Shown here: piece after piece, positions 51,987-62,283 of the stretch | How positions within the stretch are numbered: the stretch's first letter is position 1 | Layout: each line of letters starts with the position of its first letter | Assembly: GCF_021272205.1 (NCBI RefSeq) | Contig: NZ_JAJSDX010000003.1 | Location: forward strand, 62,001-126,000 | Direction: 5' to 3' | DNA length: 64,000 nucleotides | Origin: Pantoea sp. Mb-10 | GTDB taxonomy: Bacteria; Pseudomonadota; Gammaproteobacteria; Enterobacterales; Enterobacteriaceae | Made by a program: the position numbers and the translations under genes | The notes under the pieces: model-generated | What the model was told of the DNA's origin: nothing | Databases searched by the model: none | The model's input: only the letters and a program-made list of their open reading frames with translations

Positions 51987-54233
51987 TTAACGCCCGCCGC
52001 GAATCAATCCGCCCAAGCCACGGCGCTCCATAAATGCGGAGATCCGATGCCGCACTTCCGACGCGGTGTGTGCCTCGACGGCTTCGTCACTCAGCTTTTG
52101 CGCTTCTTCGTAATCCAAGTGACGCAACAGATATTTGACGCGCGGTATGTTCTTGCCATTCATGCTGAGGTGATGGTAGCCCAGTCCCACCAGCAGCGCG
52201 ACACACATTGGATCGCCCGCCATTTCACCACACAGGCACAGCTCAAGATTGGCCTTACGGGCTTCGAGAGCAATGCTTTGCAGCGCGCGCAGCATGGCGG
52301 GATGGAGCGGATCGTAAAGATTTGCCACGCGCGTGTTATTGCGATCGACCGCCAGCAGATATTGGGTTAAGTCATTGGTGCCGACCGAAATAAAGTCAAC
52401 GCGTGCGGCCAGATGCGGGATCATAAACAGCATGGACGGCACTTCAATCATCACACCAATGCGTGGCTGCGGGATGGCATAGCCGAGCATGTCTTCCACC
52501 TCCCGTCCGGCACGATCGATCAGGCGACGCGCGTCGTCGATCTCATCGATATGGCTGATCATGGGCAGCAGAATACTGAGGTTGCCGGAGGCGGCATTCG
52601 CACGCAGCATGGCGCGCACCTGCACAAGAAAAATTTCTGGCTGATCGAGCGTAAGGCGGATGCCGCGCCAGCCCAGACACGGGTTTTCTTCACTGATGGG
52701 CATATACGGCAGCTGCTTGTCGGCACCGATGTCCAGCGTGCGCAGCGTCACCGGCTTGTTATAGAACAGCTGTAGCATGCCCTGGTACTGCGCAACCTGC
52801 TCTTCCTCAGAAGGAAAGCCGTTTTGCAGCATGAAAGGAATTTCGGTGCGATAAAGGCCGATGCCGTCCACCCAGCTGTCCAGCGCCTGCTCATGCTCGG
52901 GGCTTAAGCCTGCATTCAACATCACCTGCACACGCTGGCCGCTTTTCAGTTCCCCAGGCTGCTCGACCACGCCTTCGGCCATTTTGCTCAGTGCATTCTC
53001 TTCACTGATAAGACGCTGGTACTCTTGAACTAAAACCGGTTCGGGATCGATTAATACTTCGCCGCGATAGCCATCGACAATCAGCAAACGTTTATTGAGC
53101 TGCGCCGGTAAAATATCGGCGCCCATGACGGTGGGGATCCCCATGGCGCGCGTCAGAATGGCGGCGTGCGAGTTGGCGGCACCGTCGCGGACCACGATGC
53201 CGGCTAAGCGCTCCTGCGGCACTTCCGCCAGCGAGGTCGCGGTAAGTTCATCGGCCACCAGCACAAAGCGCTCGGGCCAGGCATTGGTGCCCACCAGCGT
53301 ATCGTCGAGGTGAAACAGCAGGCGCTGCCCCAGCACACGGAGATCGCCCGCGCGCTCGCGCAGGTACTGATCCTGCAAATTGGCAAACTGTTCAGCGAAC
53401 TTTTCAATGACCGTCTTAACTGCCCATTCCGCCACCGATCCGCGGTCGATCTCCGCAAAGAGATCTTTTTTGAGCCGCGCATCGGTAAGCAAATGCGAGT
53501 AGAGATCGAAAATTGCCGCACTCTCTTTTTGCACGCTGGCCGCAAAGCGCTTGCTAAAGCGGCGAAATTCATTTGCCGCTTCACTCATCGCCAGGCTCAG
53601 GCGCTCGCGCTCGCGCTGCACATCCAGCGTGGAGGCTGCGGTAACCTGATCAAGCTGTGGCTGAATTTGATCGACCCAGCCGGGCGCCACGGCCACGCCT
53701 GGCGCAGCCGCGATCGCTTTAACGCGCGTTTGACGAAACTGGCCAAACAACTGACCCAGCTGGGACTGCGACAGCAATCCCGCCATCTGCGTGGCAAGCG
53801 TGACCAGAAAAGACTCTTCGCTCTCGTCGAATTGACGATGTTCCCGCTGTTGCACCACCAGCACGCCCAGCAGCTGGCGACGGCTGATGATCGGAACACC
53901 GAGGAAGGAGCGATAGCGCTCTTCTTTAACGGCAGGAATATATTTGAAGCTGGGATGGCTCTGCGCATCGGCCAGGTTGATAGGCTCAGCAAGGCGGCCT
54001 ACTAATCCCACGATGCCCTGATCGAATGCCAGTGTGACGGTGCGACCGCGCGGTTTTTTTAACCCGCGCGTGGCCATCAGGTAATAGCAACGGCGGTCGT
54101 GATCGGCCAGATAAACCGAGCAGACCTCCGTTTCCATCGCCAGGCAGATTTCATTCACCAGAATGTCGAGCGCTTCATTCAGGCGCGGTGCGCTCGCCAC
54201 TTTCTCTACAATTTCGCGCAACTGAGTGAGCAT
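51987..54233 (-). CDS. ptsP: PEP-protein phosphotransferase PtsP (enzyme I-Ntr)
   Basis: First phosphotransferase of the nitrogen PTS, passing phosphate from PEP to NPr. It has 748 residues, the E. coli length. An N-terminal GAF domain (about 20-160, glutamine-sensing in E. coli) precedes the EI domains: the swivelling domain with the active His356 in ANSHAAILTRAMGIPT and the PEP-binding barrel with RTEIPFMLQNGFPSEEEQ, RTLDIGADKQLPYM and LCGEMAGDP. It lies 12 bases after rppH, as in E. coli. Confidence 0.97.
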   Translation of the reverse strand: MLTQLREIVEKVASAPRLNEALDILVNEICLAMETEVCSVYLADHDRRCYYLMATRGLKKPRGRTVTLAFDQGIVGLVGRLAEPINLADAQSHPSFKYIPAVKEERYRSFLGVPIISRRQLLGVLVVQQREHRQFDESEESFLVTLATQMAGLLSQSQLGQLFGQFRQTRVKAIAAAPGVAVAPGWVDQIQPQLDQVTAASTLDVQRERERLSLAMSEAANEFRRFSKRFAASVQKESAAIFDLYSHLLTDARLKKDLFAEIDRGSVAEWAVKTVIEKFAEQFANLQDQYLRERAGDLRVLGQRLLFHLDDTLVGTNAWPERFVLVADELTATSLAEVPQERLAGIVVRDGAANSHAAILTRAMGIPTVMGADILPAQLNKRLLIVDGYRGEVLIDPEPVLVQEYQRLISEENALSKMAEGVVEQPGELKSGQRVQVMLNAGLSPEHEQALDSWVDGIGLYRTEIPFMLQNGFPSEEEQVAQYQGMLQLFYNKPVTLRTLDIGADKQLPYMPISEENPCLGWRGIRLTLDQPEIFLVQVRAMLRANAASGNLSILLPMISHIDEIDDARRLIDRAGREVEDMLGYAIPQPRIGVMIEVPSMLFMIPHLAARVDFISVGTNDLTQYLLAVDRNNTRVANLYDPLHPAMLRALQSIALEARKANLELCLCGEMAGDPMCVALLVGLGYHHLSMNGKNIPRVKYLLRHLDYEEAQKLSDEAVEAHTASEVRHRISAFMERRGLGGLIRGGR

Positions 54234-54245
54234 AAAGGGCGTGGC

Positions 54246-54776
54246 CTATCCTCTTTTACGTCGATGGGCGGCGTGATTATTGCGCTGCCCCGCACTCTCC
54301 TGCATAGACATTACCACGCCAGCAAACTCCTTCATGACGCGACGATAAACATCACGCTTGAACGAGACCACTTGACGTACCGGATACCAAAAGCTGACCC
54401 AGCGCCAGCCATCGAACTCCGGCGTGCTGCTGTGTTGCACGTTGATATCCGCATCACTGCACATCAATTGCAGAAGAAACCACTTCTGTTTCTGGCCGAT
54501 ACACACCGGCTTTGTATCCCAACGCACCAAACGTTTTGGCAATTTGTAACGTAACCAGTTACGGGTCGAAGCAAGTATACGAACATCTTTGCGGTGCAAA
54601 CCCACTTCTTCAAACAGCTCACGGTACATGGCCTGTTCAGCGGTTTCACCCGGATTGATGCCTCCTTGAGGAAATTGCCAGGAGTGCTGTCCAAAGCGCC
54701 TGGCCCATAACACTTGTCCCTGCCTGTTACAGATTACGATACCCACATTTGGGCGGTAGCCATCATCATCGATCAC
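54246..54776 (-). CDS. rppH: RNA pyrophosphohydrolase RppH
   Basis: Nudix hydrolase that removes pyrophosphate from the 5' end of mRNAs and so starts RNase E decay. It has 176 residues. The Nudix box [23 protein letters not shown] spans 38-60 with metal ligands Glu53, Glu56 and Glu57; the C-terminal basic tail (AHRRKRG) is present. The start is GTG at 54776, as in E. coli ([15 protein letters not shown]). It leads a rppH-ptsP pair and faces away from mutH over a long spacer. Confidence 0.96.
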   Translation of the reverse strand: MIDDDGYRPNVGIVICNRQGQVLWARRFGQHSWQFPQGGINPGETAEQAMYRELFEEVGLHRKDVRILASTRNWLRYKLPKRLVRWDTKPVCIGQKQKWFLLQLMCSDADINVQHSSTPEFDGWRWVSFWYPVRQVVSFKRDVYRRVMKEFAGVVMSMQESAGQRNNHAAHRRKRG

Positions 54777-55459
54777 TGGACTACCTCAAAGCTAAATTTG
54801 AATGGCTTGATTGTTTCACACTCCTTACAGACGGTAAACCACTGGATATCAGGGGAGTTAGCCTATTAACAGTGGGATAACTCACAGAATGTTGCCAACT
54901 TATAAACAGCCCAAGGCTTTTAAGGTCGATCTTATTCACCTTTTCTGTGGATAGCTATGTGTAGAACACGGGAATGCATTGAATAACCGCTTCGGAAAAT
55001 TCTCATTGAGAACTATCATGACACAAAAAAAACCATTATTTGTCATATAAATAAATAAAAATCTCATCACCATTTTTACTCACACCTTCTGCGAACAGCC
55101 GCTTGCCCTACGCAAGCGGCTAAATAGTAACCAGCGTCGTATTTATCCACAGAGAATGTCCTAAACCTGGTCAAAAAAAGGAAAAAAAGCGCGCAGGTCG
55201 ATAAAGTCAAGGCTGTAAATGGAAACAGGGGTCACTTCTGTGTGCGGTTATCCCACCTTTCTGTGGATAACTGCGTGTAAGATCCTGTTCATTGTCGATG
55301 ACAAGCTGGGATAACCCCGCCTTACTGCATCTGCCTTGCAGACAATTCCCCAAAAAAAGCATGCCGAATCATGCTATTATCAGCTTCATTCTTGTAGGCT
55401 CAGTGTGGAAAACTGTCCCATCACCACGCTGTATGATATTTAACCAGGCCAGTATCACC
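54777..55459. promoter_or_regulatory. rppH-mutH spacer with DnaA boxes, DARS2-like
   Basis: A 683-base A/T-rich gap with no convincing gene. Two perfect DnaA boxes TTATCCACA occur at 55143-55151 (plus) and 55262-55270 (minus), with near matches at 54932-54940 (TTATTCACC), 54946-54954 (CTATCCACA, minus), 54958-54966 (TTCTACACA, minus) and 55076-55084 (TTACTCACA). A/T tracts that could bind IHF or Fis lie at 55021-55080 and 55171-55188. In E. coli the DnaA-reactivating sequence DARS2 is in this same rppH-mutH gap, so I read this as its counterpart. The rppH and mutH promoters must also be here. Confidence 0.75.
55097..55121. repeat. Perfect hairpin in the DARS2-like spacer
   Basis: A 10-bp perfect inverted repeat AGCCGCTTGC/GCAAGCGGCT with a 5-base loop. 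It lacks T runs on both sides, so it is not a standard terminator. Confidence 0.7.
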
Positions 55460-56146
55460 ATGAATAGCTCACCTTCCCTGCCCACCGCGCCGCATCATGA
55501 GGAAGAACTGTTGCAGCGCGCCCATCAGTTAGCTGGCCAGACGTTATCTGCCCTGGCTATGCAGTTGGGCCTGCCGGTTCCCGCCGATCTCAAACGCGAT
55601 AAAGGGTGGGTGGGCACGCTACTGGAACTGCACTTGGGTGCCAGTGCAGGCAGCAAGGCCGAGCAGGATTTCGCGCATCTCGGCATTGAGTTAAAGACCA
55701 TACCGGTGGATGCCCAAGGTAAACCGCTGGAAACCACATTTGTGTGCGTGGCGCCGTTAACGGGCAACAGCGGTGTCACATGGGAAACCAGCCATGTGCG
55801 ACACAAGCTGGCGCGCGTATTGTGGATTCCCGTAGAGGGCGATCGCGCATTGCCGCTGGCCGAGCGCCGTGTGGGCTCGCCGCTGCTGTGGCAGCCCAGC
55901 CAGGAAGAGGAGCAACAGCTGCGCGAAGATTGGGAAGAGCTGATGGACATGATTGTGTTGGGAAAAGTCGAGCGCATCACCGCGCGGCACGGCACCTGGC
56001 TGCAGCTTCGTCCTAAAGCAGCGAACAGCAAGGCGCTCACCGAAGCTATTGGCGAGCAGGGTGAACCCATTCTGACCTTACCGCGCGGCTTTTATCTCAA
56101 GAAAACCTTTACTGGTCCCCTGCTAGCGCGCCACTTTCTTCTCTAA
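55460..56146 (+). CDS. mutH: DNA mismatch repair endonuclease MutH
   Basis: Nicks the unmethylated strand at hemimethylated GATC sites during MutSL-directed repair. It has 228 residues. The restriction-fold catalytic triad Asp70, Glu77, Lys79 stands in [12 protein letters not shown] with the same numbering as E. coli; [26 protein letters not shown] and [10 protein letters not shown] are conserved. The ATG at 55460 ([11 protein letters not shown]) replaces a longer open frame starting at 55292 that runs into the DnaA-box region. Confidence 0.96.
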   Translation: MNSSPSLPTAPHHEEELLQRAHQLAGQTLSALAMQLGLPVPADLKRDKGWVGTLLELHLGASAGSKAEQDFAHLGIELKTIPVDAQGKPLETTFVCVAPLTGNSGVTWETSHVRHKLARVLWIPVEGDRALPLAERRVGSPLLWQPSQEEEQQLREDWEELMDMIVLGKVERITARHGTWLQLRPKAANSKALTEAIGEQGEPILTLPRGFYLKKTFTGPLLARHFLL

Positions 56147-56249
56147 CACACCCGCTTTGCCACACCGCTTCACGCGCAGCGCACCGCTGCAAGTTGCTGC
56201 GCGACGTGTATAATCGCCGTTTAACTTTCGTTTAGGAATGAACTCTCAC

Positions 56250-56963
56250 ATGTTTGACTGGATTGCAGATCCCAACGCCTGGCTGGCACTGGGAACGTTG
56301 ACCATTCTGGAAGTGGTTCTGGGCATTGATAATATTATCTTCCTGTCGCTGGTGGTGGCCAAGCTGCCTAAACATCAGCAAAGCAGCGCACGCCGTATTG
56401 GCCTGATGGGTGCCATGCTGATGCGTCTCGCCCTGCTGGCCTCTATTGCCTGGGTGGTACGCCTGACCAATCCGCTGTTTTCCCTCATGGACCACGCGTT
56501 TTCGGTGCGCGACTTGATTTTGCTGTTTGGCGGGCTGTTCCTGCTGTGGAAATCCAGCATGGAGATTCATGAAACGATAGAGGGCGGCGAAGAGGAGCAC
56601 AAAACCAACGTGCACTCTTTCTTCGGGGCCATCGTCCAGATCATGCTGCTCGATATTATTTTCAGTCTCGACTCCGTGATTACGGCGGTGGGCCTATCGG
56701 ATCACCTGTTTATCATGATGGCGGCGGTGGTCATCGCAGTGCTCATGATGATGTTTGCCGCTCGGGTCATTGGCGAATTTGTTGATCGCCATCCCTCGGT
56801 CAAAATGCTGGCACTGGCATTTTTAATTTTGGTGGGATTCACGCTCATTTTGGAAAGTTTCGGGGTGCATGTACCAAAAGGTTACATTTATTTTGCCATG
56901 TTCTTCTCAATGGCAGTGGAGTGCCTCAACCTGATGCGCGGCAAGAAAAACGCGGCCTCGTAA
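56250..56963 (+). CDS. ygdQ: TerC family membrane protein YgdQ
   Basis: Integral membrane protein of the TerC family, 237 residues as in E. coli, with seven membrane segments. Family members are implicated in metal efflux (Mn, Ca), but the role of YgdQ is not established. The conserved acidic intramembrane motifs are [15 protein letters not shown] near the N terminus and [17 protein letters not shown] past the middle. I choose the ATG at 56250, matching E. coli; an ATG at 56238 is possible but directly abuts the AGGA. It is downstream of mutH. Confidence 0.92.
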   Translation: MFDWIADPNAWLALGTLTILEVVLGIDNIIFLSLVVAKLPKHQQSSARRIGLMGAMLMRLALLASIAWVVRLTNPLFSLMDHAFSVRDLILLFGGLFLLWKSSMEIHETIEGGEEEHKTNVHSFFGAIVQIMLLDIIFSLDSVITAVGLSDHLFIMMAAVVIAVLMMMFAARVIGEFVDRHPSVKMLALAFLILVGFTLILESFGVHVPKGYIYFAMFFSMAVECLNLMRGKKNAAS

Positions 56964-57079
56964 TGTCAAGGGCGGCACGTGCTCGCCCACTGATTTTCGG
57001 AATCATGCGATTACCCCTCGCGGCAAAACGATTTATTACTACACTTTTGCTGATGATGTCGCGACGAGGGAGCTCAAGC

Positions 57080-57298
57080 ATGAAGGGGTTAGTGGGTGTA
57101 GCAGGTGTCATACTGACAGCGCTGTTAATGAGTGGGTGTAGCAGCGATTATGTCATGGCGACCAAAGATGGACGCATGATCATGAGCGAGGGCAAGCCCA
57201 CCATCGATAAAGAGACCGGCCTGGTAGAATATACCGATGAGCAAGGCCACGTTATGCAGATTAACGGTGACGAGGTCTCAACCATCATTGAACGTTAA
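57080..57298 (+). CDS. ygdR: YgdI/YgdR family lipoprotein YgdR
   Basis: Predicted lipoprotein of 72 residues, function unknown. The signal peptide ends in the lipobox LMSGC with Cys20; the DUF903 domain has [19 protein letters not shown] and [16 protein letters not shown]. It is a paralogue of YgdI. The ATG at 57080 has GAGGGAG upstream, and the much longer open frame before it is not conserved. Confidence 0.93.
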   Translation: MKGLVGVAGVILTALLMSGCSSDYVMATKDGRMIMSEGKPTIDKETGLVEYTDEQGHVMQINGDEVSTIIER

Positions 57299-57438
57299 GT
57301 GCCGAAATACCTTGCCTGCGCCATTTTTCCCGCGTGCAGGCGATTTCCTCCACGCTTTCCCCTTTCGTCCGCGCTGCTTCACAGGCTATAGTCCTGCATG
57401 ACACACCATTCTTTTTCATAATAAAAAGGAAGCCGGCA

Positions 57439-58479
57439 ATGCATTATCACCGTATCCCCCACAGCACGCTGGAAGTCAGCCAGCTGGGGTTAGGAACAAT
57501 GACGTTTGGTGAGCAGAATAGCGAAGCCGACGCGCATGCACAGCTTGATTACGCGGTAAGCAGCGGCATCAACCTGATTGATACCGCAGAAATGTATCCC
57601 GTGCCGCCGCGCCCGGAAACCCAGGGGTTAACCGAACAGTACATTGGCAGCTGGCTGAAAAAGCGCGGCAGTCGCGACAAAATTATCCTGGCAAGCAAAA
57701 TTGCCGGGCCCGTGCGCGGCTCGGACGCATCGATTCGCCCTCACCAGGCACTGGATCGCAAAAACATCCGTGAAGCGCTGGACGCCAGTCTCAAGCGCCT
57801 TAACACCGACTACCTCGACCTTTATCAGCTGCATTGGCCGCAGCGCCAAACCAATTACTTCGGTAAGCTCGGTTATCAGTACACCGATGCCAATGCAAGC
57901 GTCACGCTGCTGGAGACGCTGGAAGCCCTGACCGAACAGGTACGCGCCGGGAAAATCCGCTACATTGGCGTCTCGAACGAAACGGCCTGGGGCGTGATGC
58001 GCTATTTGCAGCTGGCAGAAAAGCACGAGCTGCCACGCATCGTAACGATTCAAAACCCCTACAGCCTGCTGAACCGCAGCTTTGAAGTGGGCTTAGCTGA
58101 GATCAGCCAGCACGAAGGCGTAGAGCTGCTGGCATACTCCAGCCTCGCGTTTGGTACGCTGAGCGGCAAATACCTCAACGGCGCGCAGCCAGCCGGCGCG
58201 CGCAACACGCTGTTCAGCCGCTTCACGCGCTACAGCGGCGAACAGTCACAGCAGGCGATCGCCGCCTATGTGGCGCTGGCCAATCAGCACGGTCTGGATC
58301 CGTCACAGATGGCGCTGGCCTATGTGCGCCAGCAGCCTTTTGTGGCCAGCACGCTATTGGGCGCCACCACGCTGGAGCAGCTGAAAATTAACGTGGAGAG
58401 CTTTAACCTCACGCTGAACGCTGAAGTGCTTGAAGCACTGGAAGCGATCCACCGCCAGTACACCTATCCGGCACCGTAA
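57439..58479 (+). CDS. tas: Aldo-keto reductase Tas
   Basis: NADP(H)-dependent aldo-keto reductase of 346 residues, same as E. coli Tas (found there as a suppressor of tyrosine auxotrophy in starving cells; true substrate unknown). The (beta/alpha)8 barrel has the catalytic Asp and Tyr in NLIDTAEMYPVPPRPET, Lys in KIILASKIAG and His in LYQLHWPQR; the NADP site is near the C terminus (LGATTLEQLKINVES). The ATG at 57439 has AAGGA eight bases upstream. It ends at a shared terminator with lplT. Confidence 0.95.
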   Translation: MHYHRIPHSTLEVSQLGLGTMTFGEQNSEADAHAQLDYAVSSGINLIDTAEMYPVPPRPETQGLTEQYIGSWLKKRGSRDKIILASKIAGPVRGSDASIRPHQALDRKNIREALDASLKRLNTDYLDLYQLHWPQRQTNYFGKLGYQYTDANASVTLLETLEALTEQVRAGKIRYIGVSNETAWGVMRYLQLAEKHELPRIVTIQNPYSLLNRSFEVGLAEISQHEGVELLAYSSLAFGTLSGKYLNGAQPAGARNTLFSRFTRYSGEQSQQAIAAYVALANQHGLDPSQMALAYVRQQPFVASTLLGATTLEQLKINVESFNLTLNAEVLEALEAIHRQYTYPAP

Positions 58480-58485
58480 CCATGA

Positions 58486-58526
58486 CAAAAAAACGCCGCG
58501 CGGCGACTGCCGGGCGGCGTTTTTTT
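58486..58526. terminator. Bidirectional terminator between tas and lplT
   Basis: A strong stem ACGCCGC/GCGGCGT with flanking seven A and seven T, placed between the two convergent stops, so it can serve both. Confidence 0.9.
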
Positions 58527-58544
58527 ATGTCGGATAGAGAAGTA

Positions 58545-59735
58545 TTAGCGCCGCGCTTTCCACCACAGCACGGCAATCGCCAAACTAAACAGCACGCCGA
58601 ATCCGATGCCGGTTGCCACCGCTGGCGCGCCGAGTTTGATCGCCAGAGTATACACGCCCAGCATTACCAGCATGGCAATATTTTCCGCGAAGTTTTGTAC
58701 CGCAATGGCGCTTCCTGCGCCGATGCTGGCTTGACTGCGCGCCTGCAGCAGCGCGTTGAGCGGAACCACAAAAAATCCGCCCAATGCCCCAATCAGCATC
58801 AGGATCAGGTAGGCAGACAGCAGACTGTGCTGCAGCGAAAACGCCGCCACCATTACGCCAATCAGCACGCCCGCAGGCATGCAGCGGCGCACCTTCTCCA
58901 GCGAGACCCACTTTGCCGCTGCGCCAGCGCCTAATACGATGCCAATCGCGACCATGGCATTGAGCGTGGTCGGTGTTTTATTGTCGCTGATGCCCAACGC
59001 TACCGGTACCCACAGCACCAGCAGAAAGCGCAGCGTCACGCCCGCGCCCCAGAACAAGCTGGTGCCCAGCAACGAGAAGCGGGTTTCGCCGTTGCGCCAC
59101 AGCTGCTGCACCGACGCGGCAAAGGTGCGCAACAGCATGCCCATCTGCCAGCGTTGCCCTGGACGCGCCGCGGGCAATTTGGGAATAAAGATATTCGCCG
59201 TAACGGCCAACGCGTAAGTCAACGCACACACGATCAGTGCCGCCAGCAGATTCCAGTCGGCCAGCAGACCGCCCACTACCGAGCCCAGCAAGATGGCCGC
59301 AATCGTCGACGACTCCATCAGGCCATTGGCTTTCACCAGTCGCTCGCCGTGAGTGATCTCGGTAAGAATACCGTATTTGGCGGGCGAATAAGCCGCCGCG
59401 CCCACGCCCACCAGCGTATAGCCGAGAAACGGACTGAAGCCAAAGCAGATCGTTAACGCCCCCAGCAGCTTCAGGCCGTTTGCCAGCATCATCACCCGGC
59501 CTTTGGCTATGCTGTCGGCAATCTGCCCCACAAAGGGTGCCAGCAGAATGTAAGTGGCCACAAACATCATCTGCATGATGGGCTGGCTCCAGTCGGGATA
59601 GAACTGGTTTTTCAGCACCGCCAGCGTGACAAACAGCAGCGCATTGTCACCAAACGCCGAGAAAAACTGCGCCACGATCACCGCCAGCATGCTGCGCGAT
59701 AAGAGTGCGTTGTCGCGTGGGGAGGTCAGGCTCAT
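58545..59735 (-). CDS. lplT: Lysophospholipid transporter LplT
   Basis: Inner-membrane MFS flippase that moves lysophospholipids to the cytoplasmic leaflet for reacylation by Aas. It has 396 residues and about twelve membrane segments; conserved parts are [18 protein letters not shown], GKVxNG-type loop as [15 protein letters not shown], and [10 protein letters not shown]. Its ATG overlaps the aas stop by four bases, fitting joint expression of transporter and acyltransferase. Confidence 0.95.
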   Translation of the reverse strand: MSLTSPRDNALLSRSMLAVIVAQFFSAFGDNALLFVTLAVLKNQFYPDWSQPIMQMMFVATYILLAPFVGQIADSIAKGRVMMLANGLKLLGALTICFGFSPFLGYTLVGVGAAAYSPAKYGILTEITHGERLVKANGLMESSTIAAILLGSVVGGLLADWNLLAALIVCALTYALAVTANIFIPKLPAARPGQRWQMGMLLRTFAASVQQLWRNGETRFSLLGTSLFWGAGVTLRFLLVLWVPVALGISDNKTPTTLNAMVAIGIVLGAGAAAKWVSLEKVRRCMPAGVLIGVMVAAFSLQHSLLSAYLILMLIGALGGFFVVPLNALLQARSQASIGAGSAIAVQNFAENIAMLVMLGVYTLAIKLGAPAVATGIGFGVLFSLAIAVLWWKARR

Positions 59736-61882
59736 GCTGACTCCTCTTCCGCCAGCTGTTTCAGGCGGACGTAGTCAGGTTTACCGCTGCCCAACATCGG
59801 CAGCGCCGTCATCACACGAATATCGCGCGGTACCGCCAGCTCAGGCGCACCGCTGGCGCGCGCGGCGCTCAGCAGCTGCTCGCGGGTCAAGGCGCTATCG
59901 GTGGTAAACAGCACCAGCGCTTCGCCGCGCTGCCCATCCGGCCGCAGCGATGCGGCGTGCTGTTTCTCACCCGAGGCACGCAGCGCAATCTGCTCTACGC
60001 TCTCAAGCGACACCATTTCGCCCGCAATCTTGGCAAAGCGTTTTGCCCGCCCCTGAATCTGACAGAAACCGCTCTCATCAAAGCTGACGATATCACCGGT
60101 GTCATACCAGCCGGGCTCCATTTCGCCTTCACCGTTGTCTGCCACCGGCGGCTCCAGCACGCCCGGATTGTCCACGCGTAAATAACCGTTCATCACGTTC
60201 GGGCCGCGCAATTGCAGGCGACCGCCCTGCTCAATGCCCGGGACGGCAATCAGGCGCGAATCCATCCCCGGCAAAATGCGTCCCACGGTGTGAGATTTGG
60301 CCGCCATCGGCACGTTGATCGCCACCACGGGCGCGCACTCGGTGACGCCGTAGCCTTCCAGAATACGGATGCCATACTTTTCCATGTAAATCTGGCGCGT
60401 GCCTTCCTGCAGCTTTTCAGCCCCCGCGACCACGTAGCGCAAGCGGGCAAAATCGTAGGGATTGGCGAAGCGCGCATAGTTCCCCAGAAACGTCGAGGTG
60501 CCAAACAGCACGGTACAGTTACGGTCATACACCAGCTCCGGCACAATGCGATAGTGCAGCGGGCTGGGATACAAAAACACCTGCGCGCCTGTCATCAGTG
60601 GCGTGAACAGCCCCACCGTTAGCCCAAACGCATGGAACAGCGGCAGCGCAGACATAAAGCGATCGCGCGGGGTGAAGTCGGCCACGGTGCGGATTTGCTC
60701 AACGTTCGCCAGCAGACTCTTATGCGAATGCACCACCCCCTTGGGCTGACCTTCCGAACCCGACGTAAACAGCACCATGGCCGCCGCCTCCGGCGGCTGC
60801 TCAACCTGGGCACGGCGTGGCATCAGCAGATGCGCCAGAATCCACAGCTTGTCGCTGAGCGTGACGGTGTCTTTTAAATCTTCCAGGTAAATCCAGCGCA
60901 CCTCGGTCAATCCCTGCGGCAGATGCCACAGATTGCCTTTTTCGAGAAACTGGCGTGAGGTAAACACGGTTTTCACCTGCGAAGCGGTGAGCGCCGCGCG
61001 CATGCCGTTGATGCCCGCGGTGTAGTTAAGCATCGCCGGCACGCGGCCGCGCAGCGAAGCACCTAAAATGGCCGCCGCCGTGACCGTGGCGTTGGGCAGC
61101 AGCAGGCCAATGTACTCTCCCTGCTGGCTATAGCGCTCCAGAATGCGGCCAACGCCCAGCGCTTTTTTCAGCAGCCCGGTATAGCTATCCGCTTTGAGGT
61201 TCACATCTTCGATACAGAGTTTAGTCAGCCCGTAGCGCTGGCGCGCGTTGAGAAAGGCGTCATAGAGCGTTTCACGCGGGCGCACCGCCATGCGCGCTTC
61301 CATCATGATGTGATGTAAGTGCTCGCCAGCTAACTGGCGGCGATCGCGCGCGCGTTTGGCTTCGGGCATGGGAATGTGCGTGGCAGGCAGCACGCTCAGG
61401 GTAATGCGGGGAAACAGACGCCGTTTAAAAACGCCCCCCAAGCGACCAAAGGGCGTGAACTCCGCCCCTTCAATGCGCATGGGTACCACGGTGGCCCCCG
61501 ACTTCGCTGCCACAAAGCCCGCGCCGCTGTAGACTTTCATCAGCGAGCCGGTCACCGTAATACGGCCTTCCGGGAAGATCACCACCGGACGACCGCTGTT
61601 AACGGTGCGCACCAGATATTTAATCGACATCGGCTTAGTGGGGTCCAGCGGCACGAAATCAATAAACGGTTTCAGCAGCCGCATAAACCACTGTTCGCTG
61701 ATGGAGGAGTAGACCGCGAACACCGGCTTAATGGGCAGAAACAGCGCCAGCAGCGCGCCATCAAGAAACGAGGTGTGGTTAGGCGTAATCAGCACCCTGG
61801 ATTTGTGCAGTGCCGTGAGATCGCCACGCAACTCTACGCGCCATACCAGGCGACACAGGAATCGCAGAACAGTGAGTAACAT
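59732..61882 (-). CDS. aas: Bifunctional 2-acyl-GPE acyltransferase / acyl-ACP synthetase Aas
   Basis: Reacylates 2-acyl-glycerophosphoethanolamine with a fatty acid activated on bound ACP. It has 716 residues. The PlsC-type acyltransferase domain (about 1-200) has the HX4D motif at His36-Asp41 (NHTSFLD) and [11 protein letters not shown]. The AMP-forming ligase domain (about 220-716) has [30 protein letters not shown] and [15 protein letters not shown]. First gene of the aas-lplT pair. Confidence 0.96.
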   Translation of the reverse strand: MLLTVLRFLCRLVWRVELRGDLTALHKSRVLITPNHTSFLDGALLALFLPIKPVFAVYSSISEQWFMRLLKPFIDFVPLDPTKPMSIKYLVRTVNSGRPVVIFPEGRITVTGSLMKVYSGAGFVAAKSGATVVPMRIEGAEFTPFGRLGGVFKRRLFPRITLSVLPATHIPMPEAKRARDRRQLAGEHLHHIMMEARMAVRPRETLYDAFLNARQRYGLTKLCIEDVNLKADSYTGLLKKALGVGRILERYSQQGEYIGLLLPNATVTAAAILGASLRGRVPAMLNYTAGINGMRAALTASQVKTVFTSRQFLEKGNLWHLPQGLTEVRWIYLEDLKDTVTLSDKLWILAHLLMPRRAQVEQPPEAAAMVLFTSGSEGQPKGVVHSHKSLLANVEQIRTVADFTPRDRFMSALPLFHAFGLTVGLFTPLMTGAQVFLYPSPLHYRIVPELVYDRNCTVLFGTSTFLGNYARFANPYDFARLRYVVAGAEKLQEGTRQIYMEKYGIRILEGYGVTECAPVVAINVPMAAKSHTVGRILPGMDSRLIAVPGIEQGGRLQLRGPNVMNGYLRVDNPGVLEPPVADNGEGEMEPGWYDTGDIVSFDESGFCQIQGRAKRFAKIAGEMVSLESVEQIALRASGEKQHAASLRPDGQRGEALVLFTTDSALTREQLLSAARASGAPELAVPRDIRVMTALPMLGSGKPDYVRLKQLAEEESA

Positions 61883-62061
61883 GCCAGCTCCTTAGCAGCG
61901 GAGAAAAAGGGCTCTTACGATGCAGGATCTGGCGATGCCCGACAAGTAAAGAATCAGGGAAAGCGTGATTGTGCTCAGGTTGGGCGGATGCGCAGGAAGC
62001 CGGGGCGTTTCGCGATGCGCCTGCGCAGGGGAAAGGTTGCCAGAGCGGGCGGCGCGCGGGC

Positions 62062-62171
62062 AAAAAAAACCCACGCATCCGCGTGGGTTGGTGCAAGCGA
62101 TCAGGATGGATACCTTTTAACGGGTATTGCTGCCGCAGCAGCTGATCTTCACACCGATCAATACCTCTGGG
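62062..62171 (-). ncRNA. OmrA/OmrB-type small RNA
   Basis: About 110 nt upstream of aas, where E. coli has omrA and omrB. The 5' end CCCAGAGGTATTGATCGGTG differs from E. coli OmrA and OmrB at one position within its first 20 bases; this segment pairs with target mRNAs such as ompT, cirA and csgD in E. coli. The 3' end GCACCAACCCACGCGGATGC with a perfect stem and eight T is the typical Omr terminator. Only one copy is visible. It is longer than the E. coli RNAs (88 and 82 nt), and its middle part is different. Confidence 0.92.
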
Positions 62172-62283
62172 ACCGCTATCGTCTCGCAAGCGCGCCGTGG
62201 ATGACAGCGGCAAAACGCAACCGATTGACGCAAAATGCAACGAGGTGTGTAGCGTGCTGCGGTGATGTTACATCCTGATAATC
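62172..62283 (-). promoter_or_regulatory. Omr upstream control region
   Basis: The 112 bases between the end of the FtsI paralogue and the Omr start should hold its promoter. The -10 region is poor (GACGAT at 62178-62183), as expected for activator dependence; OmpR activates omrA and omrB in E. coli, but I cannot place an OmpR site firmly. Confidence 0.4.

Noticed and set aside
55292..55459. A 56-residue N-terminal extension of MutH
   Set aside because: It is translated DnaA-box and promoter DNA; MutH of other enterobacteria begins where the ATG at 55460 is.
54777..55459. The chromosomal origin oriC
   Set aside because: DnaA boxes are present, but there are no clear 13-mer unwinding repeats, GATC clusters or gidA/mnmG-mioC neighbours; the position fits DARS2 instead.
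61779..62240. A 153-codon open frame on the minus strand upstream of aas
   Set aside because: It spans the Omr RNA and the start of aas in another frame; the RNA with its terminator explains the region.
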